A DNA stretch of 64,000 nt from Georgenia sp. TF02-10 (GCF_022759505.1 NZ_CP094289.1:2790001-2854000), one strand, 5' to 3'. Shown: positions 8,367 through 17,491, counted from the stretch's first letter. Made by a program: numbers and translations. The notes: generated from the sequence alone by a model not told the origin.

Positions 8367-9890
8367 CTACGCGCGGTCGTCCTCCGGGTCCGTCCAGACC
8401 CCGCTCTCCCGCTCGGTCCACAGCTCCTCGCGGGCGGCGGCCTTGGCGTCCATGAGGTCGTGGTAGCCGCGGCGCTTCTCCGCCCGGGAGGGCCGAGCGG
8501 CCTCCTCCAGGCGCCGGTCGGACCCGCGGGGGCCGAGCAGCTCGGCCCCGGTGCTCAGGGTCGGCTCCCAGTCGAAGACCACCCCGCCGTCGGCCGGGCC
8601 GATGACGACGGTGTCCCCCGCGTGCGCGCCGGCGCGGTAGAGCTCCTCCTCCACCCCGAGCCGGGCCAGCCGGTCGGCGAGGTACCCGACCGCCTCGTCG
8701 TTGCTGAAGTCGGTCTGGCGCACCCAGCGCTCCGGCTTCGCCCCGCGGACCTGGTAGAAGGTGCCGTCCGGCCCGGCGACGGGGATGACGGTGAAGCCGG
8801 CGTCGTCCACCGGGGTGGGCCTCAGGATGGTGCGGGCCGGGGCGGGCTCCGGCGCGGCGGCCCTGGCGGCGGTGACGATCTCGGCGAGGGCGAAGGACAG
8901 CGGCCGGAGCCCCTCGTGGCTCGCCGTCGAGACCTCGAAGACGGGCAGGCCCCGCTGCTCCAGGTCGGGGCGGACCAGCGCGGCGAGGTCGCGGGCCTCG
9001 GGGACGTCGACCTTGTTGAGCACCACGACGCGGGGGCGGTCCATCAGCGGCACCCGGCCGCCGGCGATGTCCAGGTCAGCGGCATAGGCGGCGAGCTCGG
9101 CCTCGATGACGTCCAGGTCGCTGAGCGGGTCGCGGTTCGGCTCGAGGGTGGCGCAGTCCAGCACGTGGACGATGACCGCGCAGCGCTCGATGTGCCGGAG
9201 GAACTCCAGCCCGAGGCCCTTGCCGGTGGAGGCGCCGGGGATGAGTCCGGGGACATCGGCGACGGTGTAGCGCTGGTCGCCGGCCTGCACCACGCCGAGG
9301 TTGGGCACCAGGGTGGTGAAGGGGTAGTCGGCGATCTTGGGCCGGGCGGCGGACATCGCCGCGACCAGGGAGGACTTGCCGGCGCTGGGGAAGCCGACGA
9401 GTGCGACGTCGGCCACCGACTTCAGCTCCAGGACCAGGTCGGCCCGCTCCCCCTCCTCGCCCAGCAGGGCGAACCCGGGGGCCTTGCGGCGGGGGGAGGC
9501 GAGGGCGGCGTTGCCGAGCCCGCCGTGCCCGCCGGCCGCGGCGACGTACCGGGTGCCGGCGCCGACGAGGTCGGCCAGGACGGTGCCGTCCGGTGCCTTG
9601 ACCACGGTGCCGTCCGGCACGGGCAGGACCAGGTCCGCCCCGTTCCGCCCGGCGCGCAGGTCCCCCGCGCCCGGGGTGCCGGAGGTGGCCCGCCGGTGCG
9701 GGGCGTGGTGGTAGCTCAGCAGCGTTGTGGTGCCGGGATCGACCTCGAGGACGACGTCGCCGCCCCTGCCGCCGTTGGCGCCGTCCGGGCCGGCGAGCGG
9801 CTTGAACTTCTCCCGCCGGATGGAGACGCAGCCGTTGCCGCCGTCGCCGGCGGCGACGTGGAGGACGACGCGGTCCACGAAGCTGGCCAT
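8367..9890 (-). CDS. obgE: GTPase ObgE/CgtA
   Basis: 507 residues, the long actinobacterial form. It is an essential ribosome-associated GTPase involved in 50S maturation and the stringent response. The N-terminal glycine-rich Obg fold ([32 protein letters not shown]) is followed by a G domain with Walker [10 protein letters not shown] near residue 160, switch [27 protein letters not shown] and NKVD. A C-terminal OCT domain ([20 protein letters not shown] onward) follows, then a charged tail. GAGGAGAACC precedes the ATG. It lies downstream of rplU-rpmA, from which a strong hairpin separates it. Confidence 0.97.
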   Translation of the reverse strand: MASFVDRVVLHVAAGDGGNGCVSIRREKFKPLAGPDGANGGRGGDVVLEVDPGTTTLLSYHHAPHRRATSGTPGAGDLRAGRNGADLVLPVPDGTVVKAPDGTVLADLVGAGTRYVAAAGGHGGLGNAALASPRRKAPGFALLGEEGERADLVLELKSVADVALVGFPSAGKSSLVAAMSAARPKIADYPFTTLVPNLGVVQAGDQRYTVADVPGLIPGASTGKGLGLEFLRHIERCAVIVHVLDCATLEPNRDPLSDLDVIEAELAAYAADLDIAGGRVPLMDRPRVVVLNKVDVPEARDLAALVRPDLEQRGLPVFEVSTASHEGLRPLSFALAEIVTAARAAAPEPAPARTILRPTPVDDAGFTVIPVAGPDGTFYQVRGAKPERWVRQTDFSNDEAVGYLADRLARLGVEEELYRAGAHAGDTVVIGPADGGVVFDWEPTLSTGAELLGPRGSDRRLEEAARPSRAEKRRGYHDLMDAKAAAREELWTERESGVWTDPEDDRA

Positions 9891-9942
9891 GGTTCTCCTC
9901 TCCTCGGCGCGGGTCGGTTGGGCGGGGTGCCCCGGGATGCAG

Positions 9943-9974
9943 CAGGGGCGGACGGCCAGCGCCGTCCGCCCCTG
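9943..9974 (-). terminator. intrinsic terminator after rpmA
   Basis: Perfect 14-bp stem CAGGGGCGGACGGC/GCCGTCCGCCCCTG with a 4-nt loop, 14 bp beyond the rpmA stop. There is no U-tract, as is common in actinobacteria. It separates rplU-rpmA from obg. Confidence 0.75.
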
Positions 9975-9987
9975 GTGTCGGTTGTGC

Positions 9988-10245
9988 TCAGGCCTGGGCG
10001 AGCACCACGTTGACCACCTTGCGGCCGCGGCGGGTGCCGAAGGCGACGGCCCCGGCCTCGAGCGCGAACAGGGTGTCGTCCTTGCCCCGGCCGACGTTCT
10101 CGCCGGGGTGGAAGTGGGTGCCGCGCTGGCGGACGATGATCTCGCCGGCCTTGACGACCTGGCCGCCGAAGCGCTTCACGCCGAGGCGCTGGGCGTTGGA
10201 GTCGCGGCCGTTCCGGGAGGAGCTGGCGCCCTTCTTGTGTGCCAT
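9988..10245 (-). CDS. rpmA: 50S ribosomal protein L27
   Basis: 85 residues, normal length. It starts [31 protein letters not shown], the invariant L27 N-terminus that reaches the peptidyl-transferase centre, and contains [20 protein letters not shown]. There is no N-terminal extension needing proteolytic trimming, unlike Firmicutes L27. It is co-transcribed with rplU (48-bp gap) and followed by a hairpin terminator. Confidence 0.98.
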   Translation of the reverse strand: MAHKKGASSSRNGRDSNAQRLGVKRFGGQVVKAGEIIVRQRGTHFHPGENVGRGKDDTLFALEAGAVAFGTRRGRKVVNVVLAQA

Positions 10246-10293
10246 CTCAGACCTGCTTTCGTTCGTGAGGAGGAGCTTGCGCTGGCCGCGCGC

Positions 10294-10611
10294 TCAGCTG
10301 ATGCCGGTGACCTTCAGGCGGGTCAGCTTGCTGCGGTGACCCATGCGCTTGCGGTAGCCGGTCTTGTTCTTGAACTTCATGATCGAGATCTTCGGGCCCT
10401 TCTCGTCCCGGACGATCTCGGCCGTGACCGTCACGTTCGCGACGGCGGCACCGGTGGTGACCTTCTCGCCGTCGACGAGCATGATCGGCTCGAGCTGGAC
10501 GGTCTTGCCGGTCTCGCCGCTCAGCCGGTCCACGACGACGACGTCGCCGACGGACACCTTCTCCTGCCGGCCGCCGGCCTTGACGATCGCGTACACCACG
10601 TTGCTGCTCAT
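10294..10611 (-). CDS. rplU: 50S ribosomal protein L21
   Basis: 105 residues. It starts [25 protein letters not shown] and ends in the conserved [26 protein letters not shown] block that binds 23S rRNA. The ATG at 10611 matches the family start, and longer in-frame extensions are Arg/Pro-rich and not homologous. The first gene of rplU-rpmA, it has a promoter-like element about 100 bp upstream. RNase E/G, which usually precedes rplU in actinobacteria, is 8.6 kb away here. Confidence 0.98.
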   Translation of the reverse strand: MSSNVVYAIVKAGGRQEKVSVGDVVVVDRLSGETGKTVQLEPIMLVDGEKVTTGAAVANVTVTAEIVRDEKGPKISIMKFKNKTGYRKRMGHRSKLTRLKVTGIS

Positions 10612-10941
10612 CTCTGTCGTGTCGGTGGTGCCTGCACGCCCGGGGGCACCGCGGCCCCGGCGGGGTGAGACATTCTCCCGGAAACCGGCGCGCCCGAGCG
10701 GCGCACCGACGCTCAAGAGTACGCGGCGCCCGTGCCGGCGGCAAACGGCCGGGGCCGGCCCGGTGGCCGGCCCCGGTGTGGGATCGGGCACAGCGGCGGC
10801 GCGACGGCCGCCGGTCCCCCGGCCTGGGCGCCCCGCCGGTCCTGGCGCCGGGTCGGGACCCGGGGTCGGGACCCGACCCCTTCCTGCCGCGGCGAGAGCT
10901 GGGCCCGTGGCGATGTCGGTGGCCGGTGGGAGCCTTCGGCC
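10612..10941. promoter_or_regulatory. divergent regulatory region: rplU promoter and two strong inverted repeats
   Basis: On the minus strand TTGCCG (10744-10739), a 17-bp spacer and TACTCT (10721-10716) make a good rplU promoter with a leader of about 98 nt. Just upstream is a perfect 10-bp stem GGGGCCGGCC-CGGT-GGCCGGCCCC (10751-10774), which would insulate rplU from upstream minus-strand transcripts. A second dyad, GGGGTCGGG-A-CCCGACCCC (10862-10880), lies 62 bp before the plus-strand hypothetical gene. Confidence 0.6.
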
Positions 10942-11394
10942 ATGGACACCACGGTTCCGCTCTCCGGCGCACAGGTGCTCGCGGCGTACTTCGCCGAGTC
11001 GCCGGCCCTGCGCCATCCCGCCCGCCGGGCGCGTGCCGCCCAGGTGCGCGCGCACCTGGAGGTCTACCTGGACACCGAGGGCGACAGCTGGCTCACCGAC
11101 GATGAGCTGCTGCTCGTCGAGGCCGAGCGCCAGCTCGAGCCGGCCGGGGCCGTCAGCCGGGTCACCGGGCCGGAGGCGCTGGTGGCCATGCTGGCCGGCT
11201 TCGTCGACCCGGCGTGGCTGATGCCGGCACCAGCCCAGCGGCAGGCCCAGCTGGTGGTCGTCGAGGACCTGCTGGCGTGGCTCATCGACGGGCGGTTCGT
11301 GCACCCCGGCGAGATGGCCTGCTCGCTGCTGGAGATCGAGGTCCGGGTGCAGCAGGCCTGGCGGAACCTGCGGGCGCGGGAGCGGCTGCGGTGA
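10942..11394 (+). CDS. conserved-looking hypothetical protein
   Basis: 150 residues, mostly helical, with no membrane segment or signal peptide. Stretches such as [38 protein letters not shown] and [33 protein letters not shown] look like a real soluble protein, with balanced acidic and basic residues unlike the shadow frames. No family is recognised. It is divergent from rplU and convergent with an NAD(P)-binding protein gene. Confidence 0.6.
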   Translation: MDTTVPLSGAQVLAAYFAESPALRHPARRARAAQVRAHLEVYLDTEGDSWLTDDELLLVEAERQLEPAGAVSRVTGPEALVAMLAGFVDPAWLMPAPAQRQAQLVVVEDLLAWLIDGRFVHPGEMACSLLEIEVRVQQAWRNLRARERLR

Positions 11395-11506
11395 CGGCCA
11401 AGGGGCGTGCCCTCCGGGTGCCGCCCGGATGCTCCGGGGGCCGCTGGTCGCCGATCTGCTCGGTCGCTCCGCGCTCCGCGTGCCGTCCGGTCGCTCCGGC
11501 TGCGGC

Positions 11507-12163
11507 TCAGTCGGTCAGGTCTGCCAGTGCCACCGCGATCCGCTCGTCCCCGCTGATGGCCTCCACCACGAGGCCGGCGGTGGCCGGGTCGTCCAGGGCG
11601 GCGCAGATGACCCGCGCGACGTCCTCGCGGGGGATCGACCCCCGGCCCACCTCGCGGCCCAGGGTCACCGAACCGGTGCCCGGCTCGTCGGTCAGGCCGC
11701 CGGGCCGGATGATCGTCCAGTCCAGGTCCCGGGCCATCAGGTCCTCGTCGGCAGCCTTCTTGGCGTCGAGGTAGGCGGCGAAGACCTCGTCGTCGACCCC
11801 GGCCCCGCCGGTGTCGGCGCCCATGGAGGAGACCATCACGTAGCGGCGGACCCCGGCGCGCTCGGCCGCGTCGGCGAGCTGCACGGCGCCGGCCCGGTCG
11901 ACCGTGTCCTTCCGGGCCGCGCCGCTGCCCGGGCCGGCGCCGGCCGCGAAGACGACGGCGTCCGCCCCGGCGAGGTGCGGGGCGAGCTCCTCGGCGGTCC
12001 CGCGCTCGAGGTCGTAGACCACCGGACGGACGCCGTCGGCCTCCAGGTCGGGGACGTGGGCGGGGTTGCGGACGAGGCCGATGACCTCATCACCCCGACT
12101 GGCGAGCTGGCGGCCGAGGTGACGGGCGACCTGGCCATGGGCCCCGGCGATGACGATGCGCAT
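11507..12163 (-). CDS. NAD(P)-binding oxidoreductase, atypical SDR family
   Basis: 218 residues. The N-terminal Rossmann motif is [20 protein letters not shown], followed by [30 protein letters not shown] and [12 protein letters not shown]. It lacks the catalytic YxxxK in usable form: [12 protein letters not shown] occupies its place, as in atypical NAD(P)H-binding SDRs such as YwnB/YtfG-like proteins. [18 protein letters not shown] is another family block. The substrate is unknown. It is on the same strand as glutathione peroxidase, 65 bp away, which suggests but does not prove a redox role. Confidence 0.85.
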   Translation of the reverse strand: MRIVIAGAHGQVARHLGRQLASRGDEVIGLVRNPAHVPDLEADGVRPVVYDLERGTAEELAPHLAGADAVVFAAGAGPGSGAARKDTVDRAGAVQLADAAERAGVRRYVMVSSMGADTGGAGVDDEVFAAYLDAKKAADEDLMARDLDWTIIRPGGLTDEPGTGSVTLGREVGRGSIPREDVARVICAALDDPATAGLVVEAISGDERIAVALADLTD

Positions 12164-12228
12164 CCTTCGACCTTACCCGCGCGCATCCGTGCCGCACCGT
12201 GAGGACCGCCGGCCCCAGGACCGCACGG

Positions 12229-12711
12229 TCAGGCCGTCCACTCCTCGATGGTGCGGGTGATCTCGGGGGCGTCCGGGCGGACCCGCGGCCGGAAGCGCTT
12301 GACGCGTCCGTCCGGGTGGACGAGGAACTTCTCGAAGTTCCAGGTCACCCGGCCGGCCTTGCCCTCGCCGTCCGGGGTCTTGGTGAGCTCGCGGTAGAGC
12401 GGGTGCGCGTGACTGCCGTTGACCCGGACCTTCTCCGCCATCGGGAACGTCACGCCCCAGGTGGCCGAGCAGTACTCGGCGATCGCGTCGGCGTCGCCGA
12501 GCTCCTGGAGGAACTGGTTGCTGGGGAAGCCGAGGACGGTGAAGCCCGCGTCGCCGTAGGTGCGCTGCAGGTCCTCGAGCTGCTCGTACTGCGGGGCGAG
12601 CCCGCAGCGGGAGGCGACGTTGACGATGAGCGCCACCCGCCCGTCGGCCAGCTCCCCGAACGTGGTTCGCTCCCCGCGGAGCGTGGTGACCTCGATGCTG
12701 CTCAGGTCCAT
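12229..12711 (-). CDS. glutathione peroxidase family protein (Cys type)
   Basis: 160 residues. It reduces peroxides using a thiol (in actinobacteria usually thioredoxin or mycothiol systems). The peroxidatic Cys is C36 in NVASRCGLAPQYEQLEDL, replacing selenocysteine. The second block GFPSNQF supplies Gln, and VTWNFEKFLVHPDG supplies Trp and Asn of the catalytic tetrad. Length matches bacterial GPx. The ATG at 12711 follows GAGGAAGTCGC. It lies 38 bp after the OhrR-like gene on the same strand, so peroxide responses are grouped here. Confidence 0.93.
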   Translation of the reverse strand: MDLSSIEVTTLRGERTTFGELADGRVALIVNVASRCGLAPQYEQLEDLQRTYGDAGFTVLGFPSNQFLQELGDADAIAEYCSATWGVTFPMAEKVRVNGSHAHPLYRELTKTPDGEGKAGRVTWNFEKFLVHPDGRVKRFRPRVRPDAPEITRTIEEWTA

Positions 12712-12749
12712 GCGACTTCCTCTCGGTTCGTCCGCCGACGGCGGTGTGC

Positions 12750-13316
12750 TCAGACGGGTCGGGCCGCCGTCGACGGCGCGGGCCGGGACGCCGACGGCGA
12801 CGCGGGCACTGGCTTCGAAGTCGATGTCGACCGCGACGGCGACGCGGGTAGCGGCTCCGACGGTGCCGCGGGCCGGGGGAAGGTGGACACCGTCTCGCGC
12901 AGCCCGCTCAGCCGGGCGACGAGCTCGTGCGCCGCGCCCGGGTCGAGGTCCATCGCCTGGGTCAGGCAGTCCTCGAGCCACCCGAGCTGGCCTCTGACCT
13001 CTTGGCTGTCGGGGGTCGCGCGGACGCGGACCCGGCGACGGTCGTCCGGGTCGACCTCCCGGGAGACGAGGCCGGCCCGCTCCAGCCGGTTCAGCAGGCC
13101 CGCGACGCTGCTGGAATCCAGCATGAGGGTCTCGGCGATCCGCCCGGGGGTCGCCTCCTCGTGCTCCCACAGCACCGCGAGCACCATGAGCTGCTGGTAG
13201 GTCAGGCCCCACGGCGCGAGCAGGTCCCGGTACAGCTGCAGGGTCGCGTTCATGGCCGAGTACAGCGCGAGGCAGACCGCCTCGCTCAGCCGTTCGTCTC
13301 GCTCCTCGCCGCTCAC
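12750..13316 (-). CDS. ohrR: OhrR-type MarR family organic-peroxide sensor
   Basis: 188 residues from a GTG at 13316. The N-terminal block EAVCLALYSAMNATLQLYRDLLAPWGLTYQQLMVLAVLWE places Cys at 15 and Tyr at 19, 29 and 40. These are the positions of the reactive Cys15 and supporting tyrosines of Bacillus OhrR. The winged helix follows (TPGRIAETLMLDSSSVAGLLNRLERAGLVSRE, DDRRRVRVRAT). There is one N-terminal Cys, consistent with the one-Cys class unless partner thiols are used. The last 40 residues are a Ser/Pro/Thr-rich low-complexity tail, unusual for the family. It is divergent from ohr and probably represses both. Confidence 0.88.
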   Translation of the reverse strand: MSGEERDERLSEAVCLALYSAMNATLQLYRDLLAPWGLTYQQLMVLAVLWEHEEATPGRIAETLMLDSSSVAGLLNRLERAGLVSREVDPDDRRRVRVRATPDSQEVRGQLGWLEDCLTQAMDLDPGAAHELVARLSGLRETVSTFPRPAAPSEPLPASPSRSTSTSKPVPASPSASRPAPSTAARPV

Positions 13317-13324
13317 GCCATAAC

Positions 13325-13352
13325 TCTTGCATACAAGAAGCACGCGTGCAAG
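13325..13352. promoter_or_regulatory. candidate OhrR operator
   Basis: TCTTGCATACAAGA (13325-13338) is a near-perfect dyad directly before the ohrR GTG. GCACGCGTGC (13340-13349) is a perfect dyad next to it. Together CTTGCA (13326-13331) and TGCAAG (13347-13352) form a longer inverted repeat. The AT-richer island 9 bp from the start codon suits autorepression. Confidence 0.6.
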
Positions 13353-13401
13353 ACTTTCCGGACGGAAGCCCGGCGGCCGGCGCCATGCCGCCGCCGGTCG
13401 A

Positions 13402-13470
13402 GCACGTCCTTGTGGTACTTGCGGCCCCTTCTCGCGCCGGGAAGGGGCCGCAAGTACCACAAGGACGTGC
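13402..13470. repeat. perfect 30-bp inverted repeat with 9-nt loop
   Basis: Left arm 13402-13431 starts GCACGTCCTTGTGGTACTTG. Right arm 13441-13470 is its exact reverse complement, and the loop is TCGCGCCGG. It lies between the divergent ohrR and ohr genes, 86 bp from the ohrR start and 111 bp from the ohr start. Lacking a U-tract and lying between divergent promoters, it is not an ordinary operon terminator. It could be a REP/MITE-like palindrome, a bidirectional insulator or a structured leader. Confidence 0.92.
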
Positions 13471-13580
13471 GCCTTCCGCACCGGACCGGCCCACGCCCGG
13501 CTGATCACGCGATGCCGTGGTGCAGGGCCGGCCACCGCAGAGCGCCTCCTCCTGGGGGCGCGCGATCGAGAGGAACCACC

Positions 13581-14006
13581 GTGAACGACCCCCTGTACAC
13601 CACAGAGGCCCTGTCCACCGGCGCCGGCCGCGACGGCCACGTGCGCAGCACGGACGGACGGGTCGACCTGGACCTGGCGGTCCCGAAGGGGATGGGTGGC
13701 TCCGGCGACGGGGCCAACCCCGAGGAGCTCTTCGCCGCCGGGTACGCCGCCTGCTTCCACTCCGCCCTCCAGGGCGTCGCCCGGGCCCAGAAGGTCAAGG
13801 TCACCGACAGCTCGGTGGGCGCCCGCGTGCAGATCGGGCCGAACGGCCAGGGCGGGTTCGAGCTCGCCGTCGAGCTCGAGGTCACGATGCCCGGCGTCCC
13901 GCACGAGCAGGCCCAGGAGCTCGCCGAGGCCGCGCACCAGGTGTGCCCGTACTCCAACGCGACCCGCGGCAACATCGAGGTCAAGCTCTCGGTCGTCGAG
14001 GACTAG
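13581..14006 (+). CDS. ohr: organic hydroperoxide resistance protein, Ohr/OsmC family
   Basis: 141 residues. It is a thiol peroxidase that reduces organic hydroperoxides with lipoyl or similar dithiols. The two catalytic cysteines are C58 in EELFAAGYAACFHSAL and C122 in AHQVCPYSNATRGN. The early GRDGHVRSTDGRVDLDLAVP block supplies the active-site Arg loop. The start is GTG at 13581 with GAGAGGAACC upstream, and the N-terminus PLYTTEALSTGAGRDG fits the family. It is divergent from ohrR. Confidence 0.95.
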   Translation: MNDPLYTTEALSTGAGRDGHVRSTDGRVDLDLAVPKGMGGSGDGANPEELFAAGYAACFHSALQGVARAQKVKVTDSSVGARVQIGPNGQGGFELAVELEVTMPGVPHEQAQELAEAAHQVCPYSNATRGNIEVKLSVVED

Positions 14007-14227
14007 GACCGGTCAGTGCCGGGCGCGTCGCGGCGACGCTGCCCCGCCTGCACGGGCCCGGCGCCGCGCCGTCGGCCAGCGTCGGCGCTGCCCGGGCCCG
14101 CGCCGGTCGACACCAGTGCCGCGTCCGCCCCCGGCTGGCGCCGCCCGCGCGGGGCGCCGTCGCGGCCGACGCTGCCCGCCCGCGCCGGCGCCGCCCGGCG
14201 GCCGCAGCGGCCGTCGGCCCTCGGCCC

Positions 14228-15043
14228 CTACTCCCGCACCGCCCCCTCGAGCAGCCCCTGGATGAAGTGGCGCTGGAGGAAGAGGTAGAGCACCACCACC
14301 GGCAGCGCGACGATGACCGCGCCGGCGGCGAGCAGGGTCGTGCCCTGGACGTACTGGCCCTGGAAGAGGGCGAGGCCGAGCGGGGCGGTGCGCAGCTCGC
14401 CGTTGGGGGACATGACCAGCGGGATGAGGAACTCGTTCCACGTCCACATGAAGACCAGCAGCACCAGGGTCACGATCGCCGGCCGCGCCACCGGGACCAG
14501 GACCTGCCAGAGCACCCGGTGGTGGCCGGCGCCGTCGAGCCGCGCCGCCTCGATCAGCGAGCGGTTCGCGCCGCGGAAGTACGCCCGCATCCAGAACGTG
14601 CCGAACGCGACCGACTGCGCCACCTGCGGCAGCGCGATCCCCCAGACCGTGTTGGTCAGGCCGAGGATCTGCAGGTCGAAGAACAGCGGGACGACGATCG
14701 CCTCGGTCGGCACCATGATGCCGAGCAGGAAGATGTAGAACAGCACCTGGGAGCCGGGGAACTCGAACGCCCCGAAGGCGTACCCGGCCATGACGGACAG
14801 CACCGTCGAGGCGCTGACCACGATCAGGGCGACGAGCACGGAGTTGCGCAGGTACTGCGCGAAGTGGCCCTCGTCCCAGGCGCGGGCGAAGTTCTCCCAG
14901 TGCAGCCCGCCGGCGGCGGCGTCCGCGGCGGTCTCCGGCGCCAGCGCGGTGACGACGATGGCGAGCACCGGGCCGAGCGCCACCAGGGCGAAGAGGACGA
15001 GGATCAGGTAGTTCGCGGCCCGCTCGGTCGCCGAGACCCTCAC
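14228..15043 (-). CDS. sugar ABC transporter permease, MalG-like
   Basis: 271 residues, six membrane helices. The coupling motif EAARLDGAGHHRVLWQVLVPVARPAI is the canonical EAA loop of CUT1 permeases, and FMWTWNEFLIPLV is the expected following segment. It overlaps the MalF-like gene by 4 bp and completes an SBP-MalF-MalG operon. There is no ATPase gene, as is usual in actinobacteria, where a shared MsiK-type ATPase serves several importers. The 220 bp after its stop, toward ohr, is GC-rich imperfect repeat with no gene. Confidence 0.93.
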   Translation of the reverse strand: MRVSATERAANYLILVLFALVALGPVLAIVVTALAPETAADAAAGGLHWENFARAWDEGHFAQYLRNSVLVALIVVSASTVLSVMAGYAFGAFEFPGSQVLFYIFLLGIMVPTEAIVVPLFFDLQILGLTNTVWGIALPQVAQSVAFGTFWMRAYFRGANRSLIEAARLDGAGHHRVLWQVLVPVARPAIVTLVLLVFMWTWNEFLIPLVMSPNGELRTAPLGLALFQGQYVQGTTLLAAGAVIVALPVVVLYLFLQRHFIQGLLEGAVRE

Positions 15044-16122
15044 CGCTGCCGCTCCCCGACGCGGTTGACGGCCAGGTTGAGCAGGAAGATCAGGACGGTC
15101 AGCACGACGGCGACGGTGGCCGCCGAGCCGACGTCGCCGAGCTGGAACGCCCGGCGGTAGACCTCGAAGCTCGGCACGCTCGTGGTCGTGCCCGGCCCGC
15201 CGGAGGTGGTGACGTAGACCAGGTCGAAGGTCTTCAGCGCGGCGATGACGGTCATGGTGAGGGCGACGACGATCTCCGCCCGCACGGCCGGGACGGTGAT
15301 CGCCCGGAAGGACCGTACCGGGCCGGCGCCGTCGAGCGCGGCCGCCTCGTAGAGCTCGCCCGGGATGCGGGACATGCCGGCCATCAGCAGCACGGTGACC
15401 AGGCCGGTGGAGACCCAGGTGCCGATGAGGCCGACGGCGGGCAGCGTCCAGGTGAAGTCGCCCAGCCAGGCCCGGGTGACGGAGTCCAGCCCGACGGCGC
15501 GCAGGAACGTGTTGAGGTAGCCCTCGGGGGCGTAGATCTGCCGCCAGGCGACGGCGACGACGACCATCGCGATGACCTGGGGAAGGAAGATGACGGTGCG
15601 GAAGAACCCCAGGCCGCGCACCTTGGCCCGGGTGAGCAGCGCGGCGAGCACCAGGCCGATCCCGAGCGGCAGGACGGCGAAGAAGAAGATGAGGACCAGG
15701 GCGTGCCCGAACGCCGCGCGCAGCTGGGGGTCGGTCAGCACCTCGGCGTAGTTCGCCAGCCCGACGAAGGTCGCCAGGGTCAGCCCGTCCCAGTCGTACA
15801 GGGAGATCTGGACCGCCCGGCCGAGCGGGTAGAGCAGGAAGGCTGCGTAGACGACGAAGGCCGGGGCGAGGAAGGCGTAGGGCGTCAGCCCGTACCGGCC
15901 GAGCCGCCGTCGGGCGGTGCCGCCGGCGGTGACGTCCCGACGACGGCCGGTCGCGTCCCTCGATGGGCCCCGACGGCGGCCGGTCGCGTTCTCGGGTGCG
16001 TCCCGCCGTCGGCCGGTCGCGTCCGCGGGTGCGTCCCGCCGTCGGCCGGCCCTGGCCGCAGGTGCATCCTGCTGCCCGGCCGCCGGACCGGGCTCAGGAC
16101 CCGCTGGCGACGAAGCCGGCAT
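15040..16122 (-). CDS. sugar ABC transporter permease, MalF-like, with a repetitive N-terminal extension
   Basis: 360 residues. The first 75 are an unusual basic, disordered extension made of imperfect copies of GRRRDAPADAT. The permease proper starts near GLTPYAFLAPAFVVYAAFLLYPL. The EAA loop is YEAAALDGAGPVRSFRAITVPAVR. The extension overlaps the SBP 3' end by 29 bp if the ATG at 16122 is used. A start nearer the first membrane helix is possible but has no obvious ATG. The repeats come from a 33-bp DNA minisatellite related to others in this window. Confidence 0.88.
   Translation of the reverse strand: MPASSPAGPEPGPAAGQQDAPAARAGRRRDAPADATGRRRDAPENATGRRRGPSRDATGRRRDVTAGGTARRRLGRYGLTPYAFLAPAFVVYAAFLLYPLGRAVQISLYDWDGLTLATFVGLANYAEVLTDPQLRAAFGHALVLIFFFAVLPLGIGLVLAALLTRAKVRGLGFFRTVIFLPQVIAMVVVAVAWRQIYAPEGYLNTFLRAVGLDSVTRAWLGDFTWTLPAVGLIGTWVSTGLVTVLLMAGMSRIPGELYEAAALDGAGPVRSFRAITVPAVRAEIVVALTMTVIAALKTFDLVYVTTSGGPGTTTSVPSFEVYRRAFQLGDVGSAATVAVVLTVLIFLLNLAVNRVGERQR
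15932..16053. repeat. in-gene minisatellite of about 33 bp
   Basis: Four imperfect units sharing CGTCCCGCCGTCGGCCGGTC lie inside the 5' end of the MalF-like gene and encode its GRRRD repeats. The two units nearest the gene start are the most alike. The GCCGTCGGC core is the same as in the 8.2-kb and 56.1-kb tandem repeats. Confidence 0.8.
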
Positions 16123-17491
16123 AGTCCGCCTCGACCTGCTCGGTGAGCTGCTGCGGCGTGATCTCCCCGGCCATCAGCTGCTGGAGGGCCTGGCCGAGCG
16201 TGTCGCCCATCGTCGGGGTGGCGTAGTCGAGGTACGGCAGGAGCTCGCCGTCCTCGGTCACCTCGGCGTAGGCGGTGAACACCTCGGCGAGCAGGCCGCC
16301 GTCGGGCGCGTGCTCCGCGGTGTCCACGACCGGCAGGTTCCCCGTCTCGGCGAGCACCCCCATGGCGTCCGGGGAGGTGATGAAGTCGAGGTAGGCCGCG
16401 GCGACGTCGGGGTCCTCGGCCTGGGAGGTGATGGCGAAGGGGATCCCGGTGCCGCCGGTGGTGACCGGGCCCTGGCCGGCCTCGGTCGGCGGCGGGGCGA
16501 AGAACCCGACCTCCTCGCCCATGGCGTCGCCGATGTCGGCGGCGAGCCAGGAGCCGGCGATGAGGTAGACCCCGGCGCCCTCGGTGAAGGACTGCCACAC
16601 GGCGTCGTAGTCGGCGCCGTTGAACCCCTCGTTGAAGTAGCCGGCGGTGGCCCAGTCCTGCAGGACGGCGGCCGCCTGCTGGTTGATGTCGGTGTCCCAG
16701 CTCGCCCCGGGGTTGCCGAAGCCGAGGGTGCGGATCTCGTCGGCGTCGACGTAGGCGCCCTGGACCGGGCCGAAGACGTGCAGCGCCGGCCACTGGTCGA
16801 GGTTGCCCAGGAGCAGCGGCGTCTCGCCGGCAGCCTTGATCGTCGGGAGCTGCTCCTCGAGCTCGGCCCAGGTCTCCGGGACCTGCAGGCCGAGCTCGGC
16901 CAGCTTGGGCTTGGAGTAGTAGATCCCGACGACCTCGCCGACCTGCGGCAGCCCGTAGAGCGACCCCTCGCCGAAGGTGGCCCCGTCCTCGCTGTAGCTG
17001 GCGTACTGGCGCACGCTCTCCGGGAAGCGATCGGTCCAGCCGTACGCCTCCGCGTAGGGGTCCAGCGACCGCAGCTGGCCGGCGGCGACGAACTGCCCCA
17101 TCTGCGCCCGGGCGTTGTTGGCCTGGGTCACGTCCGGGGCGTCGTTGCCGGTCAGCGCCAGGCGCAGGGTGGCGCCGAGGTCATCGTTGGACTGGGTCTT
17201 CCGCTCGATGGTGATGTTCGGGTAGCGCTCCATGAAGGCGGCGTTGAGCCGCTCCATCTGCTCGTTCTGCCCACCGCGGACCTCCTGGTCCCACACCACG
17301 AGGGTCTGCTCGGGGGCGTCGGAGATGTCGGTGACCACCTCGGTGGGTTCCGACGTCGTTCCGCCGTCGCCGTCCTGGGCGCCGTTCTGGCCGCCGCCCT
17401 GCGAGCCGGGCGTGCAGGCGGCGAGGACGACGGCGGCCGCGGCGGCCAGCGCCGCCGCGGCACCGCGTGCGGGACGCACTGGGGTTCTCAT
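16094..17491 (-). CDS. sugar ABC transporter substrate-binding lipoprotein, family 1
   Basis: 465 residues with an Ala-rich signal peptide and lipobox VVLAAC (Cys at about 26), then an acidic linker. The mature domain shows MERLNAAFMERYPNITIERKTQSNDDLGATLRLALTGNDAPDV, typical of MalE/CUT1 binding proteins, and YLDFITSPDAM near the end. AGGAGA precedes the ATG at 17491, which is better supported than an upstream ATG at 17521. First gene of the importer operon. The sugar is unknown, and no glycosidase or LacI regulator is adjacent. Confidence 0.92.
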   Translation of the reverse strand: MRTPVRPARGAAAALAAAAAVVLAACTPGSQGGGQNGAQDGDGGTTSEPTEVVTDISDAPEQTLVVWDQEVRGGQNEQMERLNAAFMERYPNITIERKTQSNDDLGATLRLALTGNDAPDVTQANNARAQMGQFVAAGQLRSLDPYAEAYGWTDRFPESVRQYASYSEDGATFGEGSLYGLPQVGEVVGIYYSKPKLAELGLQVPETWAELEEQLPTIKAAGETPLLLGNLDQWPALHVFGPVQGAYVDADEIRTLGFGNPGASWDTDINQQAAAVLQDWATAGYFNEGFNGADYDAVWQSFTEGAGVYLIAGSWLAADIGDAMGEEVGFFAPPPTEAGQGPVTTGGTGIPFAITSQAEDPDVAAAYLDFITSPDAMGVLAETGNLPVVDTAEHAPDGGLLAEVFTAYAEVTEDGELLPYLDYATPTMGDTLGQALQQLMAGEITPQQLTEQVEADYAGFVASGS

